From JACVRW01 sp963728155 (GTDB lineage: Bacteria; Actinomycetota; Thermoleophilia; Solirubrobacterales; Thermoleophilaceae), in contig CAVSJF010000011.1 in NCBI GenBank assembly GCA_963728155.1, forward strand, positions 1-64,000: a stretch of DNA of 64,000 nt, written 5' to 3'. Shown here piece after piece: positions 59,373 to 64,000 of this stretch. Below the pieces are notes generated by a model that saw only the letters and a list, made by a program, of their open reading frames with translations, was not told where the DNA came from and did no database searches. How positions within the stretch are numbered: the stretch's first letter is position 1; the number at the start of each line of letters is the position of its first letter. Both the position numbers and the translations under genes were made by a program.

Positions 59373-60143
59373 GTGGCCGCGATCATCACCGTTCTCTCCC
59401 AGAAGGGCGGCACCGGCAAGACCACCACGGTGCGCACGCTCACCGACGCCTACCGGCGGGCCGGCCTGAGCGTCCTGTGCGTGGATCTGGATCCCCAGGG
59501 CAATCTCTCGGACTACTTCGACGTGCCCGCGGACGCCTCTCCCACGGTGGCGGACGTGCTGTCCGGGCAGGCCAAGGCGGCCGACGCGATCCACGACGAC
59601 ATGCTGCCCGCCAACCTCGGACTGGCCGAGACCGAGCTGATCCTGAGCGGCAAGATGGGCCGCGAGCTCACGCTCAAGCGGGCGCTCAAGGAGGTCGCAC
59701 GCCGCTACGACCTGGTGCTCGTCGACTGCCCGCCGTCACTGGGCCTGCTGACCATCAACGCCCTGGTGGCCGCCGACCACGCGCTCATCACCAGCGAGGC
59801 CGAGTACTTCTCGCTCCAGGGTGTCGAGCAGGCGCTCGAGGTGGTGGAGCTGGCCAAGGACTCACTCAATACCGAACTCGACTGGATGGGCGTGGTGCTG
59901 ACCAAGGCCGACATGCGCCTGGTCCATGCCCGTGAAGCGCTGCAATCGCTGCAGGATCGCTTCGGCGACCGGGTCTTCGACACCGTGGTGCGGCGCAGCG
60001 TGCGCTACGCGGAGTCCTCGGAGCGCGGCGTCTCGATCCTCGACTACGCGCCCGATCTGGGCAGCGACTACCTCGCGTTGGCGGATGAGGTGCTGGCCCG
60101 GGCGAACGTGGATTCGAGGTCGGCGACGATCTCCGCCTCGTAG
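59373..60143 (+). CDS. ParA family ATPase, orphan
   Basis: A 256-residue ParA/MinD-type ATPase. The deviant Walker A is QKGGTGKTTTVRTL near residue 10, with the signature lysine, then VLCVDLDPQGNLSDYF (Walker A'), and VLVDCPPSLGLLTINAL (Walker B). It is complete in length. No ParB, parS site or other partner gene is adjacent; it sits between gltB (divergent) and an amidase. It may position a cargo or act on chromosome segregation with a distant ParB. GTG 59373 is supported by the -10 box 7 bases upstream. Confidence 0.88.
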   Translation: MAAIITVLSQKGGTGKTTTVRTLTDAYRRAGLSVLCVDLDPQGNLSDYFDVPADASPTVADVLSGQAKAADAIHDDMLPANLGLAETELILSGKMGRELTLKRALKEVARRYDLVLVDCPPSLGLLTINALVAADHALITSEAEYFSLQGVEQALEVVELAKDSLNTELDWMGVVLTKADMRLVHAREALQSLQDRFGDRVFDTVVRRSVRYAESSERGVSILDYAPDLGSDYLALADEVLARANVDSRSATISAS

Positions 60144-60156
60144 GCCAGCGACCAAC

Positions 60157-60162
60157 TAGGGT
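60157..60162 (+). promoter_or_regulatory. -10 box of a probably leaderless gene
   Basis: TAGGGT ends 7 bases before GTG 60170. Confidence 0.45.
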
Positions 60163-60169
60163 CGCGAGC

Positions 60170-61593
60170 GTGCAGGAGCTACTCACCGAACCGGCGGGCG
60201 TGCTGGCCAGCCGGATCCGCCGCGGGGAGGTCCAAGCGCGTGAGCTGAGCGAGGCGGCCCTGCAACGCATCGAATCGCTGCAGCCCACCCTCAACGCCTT
60301 TGTGCACCTCGACCCCGAGGGCGCCCTGGCCACCGCGGAGGCGATCGGCCCCGATGACCCGAGGCCCTTCGCGGGCGTCCCGATCGCGATCAAGGACACG
60401 GCCGCGGTCGAGGGCATGCCCCTGACCATGGGCTCCGATCTCTTCGGCGACTTCGTGCCGCGCCACGACGCCTTCGTCGTCCGGCGCCTGCGCGACGCCG
60501 GCTTCGTGATCGTCGGCAAGACCAACATGCCCGAGTTCGGGATCCTGCCCGTGTCCGAGCCGCGGCGCTTCGGCCCGGTGCGCAATCCCTGGGACACCGA
60601 CCGCACTCCGGGCGGCTCCTCCGGCGGCGCCGCCGCCGCGGTGGCGGCGGGCATGGTTCCGCTGGCCCACGGCAGCGACGGCGGCGGCTCGATCCGCATT
60701 CCCGCCGCCTGCTGCGGGCTCGTGGGCCTCAAGCCGAGCCGCGGCCGCATCTCGCGCGGGCCGGAGGGGGGCGACGACTTCCTCGTCAGCGACGGCGTGC
60801 TCACCCGCACCGTCGGCGAGACGGCCGAGCTGCTCGACGTGCTTGCCGGATACGAAACCGGGGATCCCACATGGGCGCCTCCGCCGGACGAGCCGTTCGC
60901 CGCCACGGCCGCGCGCGAGCCCGGCCGCCTGCGCATCGGCGTGACCACCGACGCCGCCATCGAGACCGAGCTCGATCCCGACTGTGAGCGCGCGGTGCAC
61001 GATGCCGCCGGGCTGCTCGGCGACCTCGGCCACGACGTCGAGGAGGTCGAGGCCCCCTGGAGGGACCGCGACATCCTGCGCAACTTCACCCTGGCGTTCG
61101 GCGCTCCGATCTCCACCAGCCTCCACTTCGGCGGCCTCGTGAGCGGGCGCGAGCCCAGCGAGGACCTGGTCGAGCCGCTCTCGTGGATCATGTGGAAGGG
61201 GATGGAGGGGCGCACCCCGGTCGACTACCTGATCGCCCGCGCGCGGCTGACCGGCCTGGCCCGCAAGATCATCGCGCTCTGGGACAGCTACGACGCCGTG
61301 CTGATGCCGGCGCTGGCCCAGCGCCCCGTCCGCATCGGCGAGATCGACGCCTGCTCGGCGGAACCATGGGAGGACTTCCGGCGCTCGGGCGAGTTCACCC
61401 CGTTCACCGCCATCTTCAACGTCACGGGCCAGCCGGCGGTCTCACTCCCGCTCTTCCAGGGCAGCGACGGCCTGCCGCTCGGCATCCAGATCGCGGGCAA
61501 GCCCGCGGGCGAGGGCCAGTTCTCTCACTGGCCGCCCAGCTCGAGGCGGCGCGGCCGTGGGCCGACCGCCGCCCCGAGTGGACTGCTGCCTAG
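60170..61593 (+). CDS. Amidase family protein (one frame break)
   Basis: A Ser-Ser-Lys amidase of about 474 residues. The catalytic Lys is in GVPIAIKDT near residue 75. The Gly/Ser-rich core runs from RTPGGSSGGAAAAVAAGM to GSDGGGSIRIPAA, which holds the cis-Ser and the nucleophile. Residues resembling GatA are clear, but without gatB/C nearby a general amidase is more likely. The frame breaks at about 61520 (after PAGEG); one missing base restores a typical LSLAAQLEAARPW end and stops at 61593. GTG 60170 is supported by the -10 box. Confidence 0.87.
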
Positions 61594-61596
61594 CGG

Positions 61597-62240
61597 TTAG
61601 GGAACGATGAACGTGAACGGCTGGTCGGAGGCCTCATTGCCGAGCTGTGCCCCTGTTGCCCCGTCGAACGTCTGGGCGAGGGTGGTCACGTCGAACTGAC
61701 CCGCCGTGCACGGAGCGGCCGGGGTGTAGTTCACCTCCACCACCCCAACGCTGTCGCCGAGTGCCGCCGGCGGTGGAGGATGTGGCACTCCCGCCGAAAT
61801 CGAGGTTCACGCTCATCACGCTAGAGGCCGAGCTGATGCCCGGAATCGAGATGCAGTAGACGCCGCTGGCCGCCACATGGCTGACCGTGGCGCCCCCTCT
61901 GCTGCGAGCCGCATCCACAGCCCCGGCAGCCGTCACGTACCCAAACGCGCGCGCTGAGCCGGCTGGACCCGCCGGACCAGCGGGACCGGCCGGGCCCCTG
62001 GGCAGCGAGGACGCTCGGAAGTCCGAAGCTCTGAGCGAGCCCCTTCTTACCTTCGCGCCCGTGACCGCATTGTTGGCGATCTCGGCGTTCTTGACCGCCC
62101 CGTTCCTGGATCTGCTTGGAGCCCACGCTGTTCCTCGGCAACTGCAGGGCGGCATAACCGGTGCCGCCGAGAGCCACGAAGAGTGCGACGCAGGCTAGGA
62201 CAAGCGCCGGTGAGGGACGCCCCATCTTGAGAAGCCGCAC
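61597..62240 (-). CDS. Thermoleophilia-type secreted repeat protein 3 (two frame breaks)
   Basis: About 213 residues after repair, a relative of the proteins at 20297 and 41043. The N-terminus has ALVLACVALFVALGGTGYAA. Four 10-residue units follow (start RNSVGSKQIR, then NGAVKNAEIA and so on) and then GPAGPAGPAGPAG. The C-terminal domain has CISIPGI and a final AAPCTAGQFDVTTLA with two Cys. Frame breaks near 62115 and 61788 each fit one extra base. The GTG start has AAGGAG upstream. A stalk plus head on the cell surface is inferred. Confidence 0.65.
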
Positions 62241-62323
62241 GAGCGCTCCTTTCCTTCGGGGTCTTGCCGACGCTATCCGACCCGATCGGGCCTTGCAAGC
62301 CCGGCGGCGCAGCCCAGGGCCGA

Positions 62324-62706
62324 TCAGAGCCCGGCGGCCATCAGGACGTCGCGGTCGCGGTCGTAGCTGAGCAGCGCGCTCGCCTCGCCGGGTTCGACCC
62401 AGCGCAGCTCGTCGACCTCATCGCTGGCCACGAAGCCGGGGTCGGACTCCACCTCCATGCAGCCAGTAGCGCACCACCTTCGGGCGCCCGCGCACCTCGT
62501 AGTTCACCGCCGGGAGCTCGCGCACCAGCCGCGCCAGGAGGCCCGTCTCCTCGGCGATCTCGCGCAGGGCCGCCTCCTCGAAGGTCTCGCCCGGAGTCGA
62601 GCTTGCCCTTGGGCAGCGACCAGTCGTCGTAGCGCGGGCGGTGGACGAGGGCCACCAGCCCGTCGCGGACCACCACGCCGCCCGCCGCTCGCACCTGGTC
62701 GCTCAC
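62324..62706 (-). CDS. Nudix hydrolase (two frame breaks)
   Basis: About 126 residues after removing two extra bases. The Nudix box reads G(5)E(7)REIAEETGL, complete when repaired (GKLDSGETFEEAALREIAEE). The N-terminus QVRAAGGVVVRDGLVALVHR is typical. It may hydrolyse dinucleoside polyphosphates or similar substrates. Frame breaks near 62598 (GGG) and 62461. The GTG start overlaps the thrB stop (GTGA), so it is translationally coupled to the threonine genes. Confidence 0.78.
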
Positions 62707-63560
62707 AGCTCCCTCACGTCGGCACCCCCGGGCGCGAACGTCACGCGCCGGACCTCGCAGCCGGGCGCCGCCTGCCCCAGGCGCTCGACGACCGCCCCGG
62801 TCTGCGCCCAGTGGCACCAGAAGAGCACGGTCGGGCCGGCGCCCGAGATGGTCGCCCCCACGGCGCCGAGCCCGGCCGCGGCGTCCAACAGCTCCATCGA
62901 CCGCGGATAGAGCGAGCGCCGGCGCGGCTGGTGGAGGCGGTCGTGCAGGCCGCGGCCGATGAGGGAGAAGTCACCCGATGTCAGGCCGAGCACCAGCAGC
63001 GAGGCGTGGCCCACGTTCTGCACCGCATCGATCAGCGGCACCTCTGCCGGCATCGCCGCGCGGGCCTCGGCGGTGGGAACCTCATCGGGCGGGATCACCA
63101 GCACCCCCTCGAGCCCTTCCGGTGGGTCGAAGCGCGCCGGCGCCTCTTCCGAGCCGGCGCACACCACGAACCCGCCGAACAGGGCGGCGGCCACGTTGTC
63201 CGGATGGCCCTCGAGCTCGGCCGCGTGCTCGAACAGCCCGGCGTCGAGCTCGTATAGGTGGTCGGCTGCGCTCAGCCCGGCGACGATGGCCGCCGCGCTG
63301 GAGCCCAGGCCGGCGGCGGGCGGGATGGCGGAGCGGATGCGAAAGGAAAGGCCGTCGGCCGGGTGCAGGCGCTCGAAGCCCCGCACGCACAGGTTGGTGC
63401 GGTCGAGCGGCACGCCGGGAACGTCGCACTCGACCGAGAACTCGCCCGTCTCCTCCACCTCCAGCTCCAGGTCGATGGCCAGCGCCGCGGCCAGCACGTC
63501 GTAGCCCGGCCCGAGGTTGGCCGTGGAGGCAGGCACGCGAACGAGGCGCCGCCGGTTCAG
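62703..63560 (-). CDS. thrB: Homoserine kinase
   Basis: About 285 residues of a GHMP-family kinase that phosphorylates homoserine for threonine synthesis. It has VRVPASTANLGPGYDVLAAAL at the N-terminus, the ATP loop PPAAGLGSSAAAIVAGL, and GATISGAGPTVLF near the C-terminus. No ATG, GTG or TTG lies before VRVPAST. The CTG at 63560, overlapping the thrC stop (CTGA), would give the expected length; a sequence error is also possible. It is followed by the Nudix gene. Confidence 0.88.
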   Translation of the reverse strand: MNRRRLVRVPASTANLGPGYDVLAAALAIDLELEVEETGEFSVECDVPGVPLDRTNLCVRGFERLHPADGLSFRIRSAIPPAAGLGSSAAAIVAGLSAADHLYELDAGLFEHAAELEGHPDNVAAALFGGFVVCAGSEEAPARFDPPEGLEGVLVIPPDEVPTAEARAAMPAEVPLIDAVQNVGHASLLVLGLTSGDFSLIGRGLHDRLHQPRRRSLYPRSMELLDAAAGLGAVGATISGAGPTVLFWCHWAQTGAVVERLGQAAPGCEVRRVTFAPGGADVREL

Positions 63561-64000
63561 CCCAGCACCGCCCGCTCGACGCTGTCGATGTCCGGCTCGC
63601 ACGGAACCACCGAGCTGGCCCGGTTCATGGCGGTCTGCGGGTCCTTCAGCCCGTGGCCGGTGAGCACGCACACCACCCGGCCCTCCGCGCCGTACTTGAG
63701 CAGGCCCGCCACCGAGGCCGCGGAGGCGGGCTCGCAGAACACGCCCTCGCGCGGCGCCGAGCAGCGCGTAGGCGTCGAGGATCTCGGCGTCGGACACCGC
63801 GCGGATCTCGCCGCGCGACGAGGTGACCGCGCTCATGGCGTCCTCCCAGCGCGCGGGATTGCCGATGCGGATCGCCGAGGCCACGGTCTCCGGGTCCTCG
63901 ACCGGCGCGCCGTGAACCAGCGGGGCCGCGCCGTCGGCCTGGTAGCCGTGCATGCGCGGCGCCGAGTCGAACTCCTGGAAGCCCTTCCACCACGAGGTCA
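63557..64000 (-). CDS. thrC: Threonine synthase, C-terminal part (one frame break, cut by the window edge)
   Basis: The last 147 or so residues of a PLP-dependent threonine synthase. Seen: WKGFQEFDSAPRMHGYQADGAAPL, ASAIRIGNPARWE, and, after a frame shift, FCEPASAASVAGLLK and VCVLTGHGLKDPQTAM, all diagnostic for ThrC. The frame breaks near 63755. The 5' part lies outside the window. The end overlaps thrB. Confidence 0.88.

Noticed and set aside
61960..61990. The GPAGPAG-coding repeat as an assembly artefact
   Set aside because: A similar collagen-like tract occurs in the independent gene at 41043, so it is probably genuine.

Overview
The window is high-GC bacterial DNA, almost fully coding, and best fits the actinobacterial class Thermoleophilia (Solirubrobacterales type). 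This is an inference. It rests on three secreted proteins with the lineage-typical N-terminal signature (A/V)SLALFxA(L/M)GGT, a MarP-type serine protease, a WS/DGAT acyltransferase, membrane-anchored sigma regulators, and many genes with an actinobacterial TANNNT -10 box 6 to 8 bases before the start codon and no leader. No mobile element, CRISPR array, tRNA or rRNA was found. No gene-free stretch exceeds 230 bases.

Layout. 1-5.6 kb: 5' end of ispH, a DUF899/PLP-decarboxylase pair, an ArsR-type regulator divergent from two dihydrofolate-reductase-like genes, a DUF6414-like membrane protein, a flavin oxidoreductase. 5.6-16.5 kb: M28 peptidase, WS/DGAT, S15 hydrolase, alpha/beta hydrolase, lipoate ligase family protein, GGDEF protein, SufT-like factor, FxsA, HAD hydrolase, TetR regulator, PPOX protein. 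16.5-22.3 kb: three prepilin-like proteins, a Thermoleophilia-type surface protein, an alpha/beta hydrolase, a secreted nuclease. 22.4-34.7 kb: an AddAB-like helicase-nuclease pair, a phosphoesterase, a flavin monooxygenase, topoisomerase III. 34.7-42.4 kb: FAD oxidoreductase, a sigma factor fused to a zinc-finger anti-sigma domain and a membrane anchor, a methyltransferase, an HtaA-like two-repeat protein divergent from an ECF sigma/anti-sigma pair, a collagen-like surface protein, a lysyl-oxidase-like protein. 42.4-52.2 kb: patatin phospholipase, MarP, a penicillin-binding protein, a lipoprotein, an SRPBCC protein, a zinc ribbon protein, FHA and GGDEF signalling genes, a large secreted protein. 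52.2-64 kb: epimerase, gltD, gltB, an orphan ParA, an amidase, another surface protein, a Nudix hydrolase, thrB and the end of thrC.

Sequence quality limits the annotation. About 25 single-base frame breaks interrupt otherwise well-conserved genes. Most look like one extra base in a short G or C run, and removing them restores whole-codon lengths. I treat them as probable assembly or base-calling errors and annotate the broken genes as single CDS features with the break positions noted.

The most interesting points are the membrane-tethered sigma/anti-sigma fusion (36243-37847), the HtaA-like/ECF/anti-sigma locus (38714-41011), a shared 10-residue repeat in three surface proteins, the recurrent leaderless promoter pattern (twice using the upstream gene's stop codon as part of the -10), and a perfect 16-bp palindrome over the start of the ArsR-type gene. 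I found no convincing wholly new defence or biosynthetic system.
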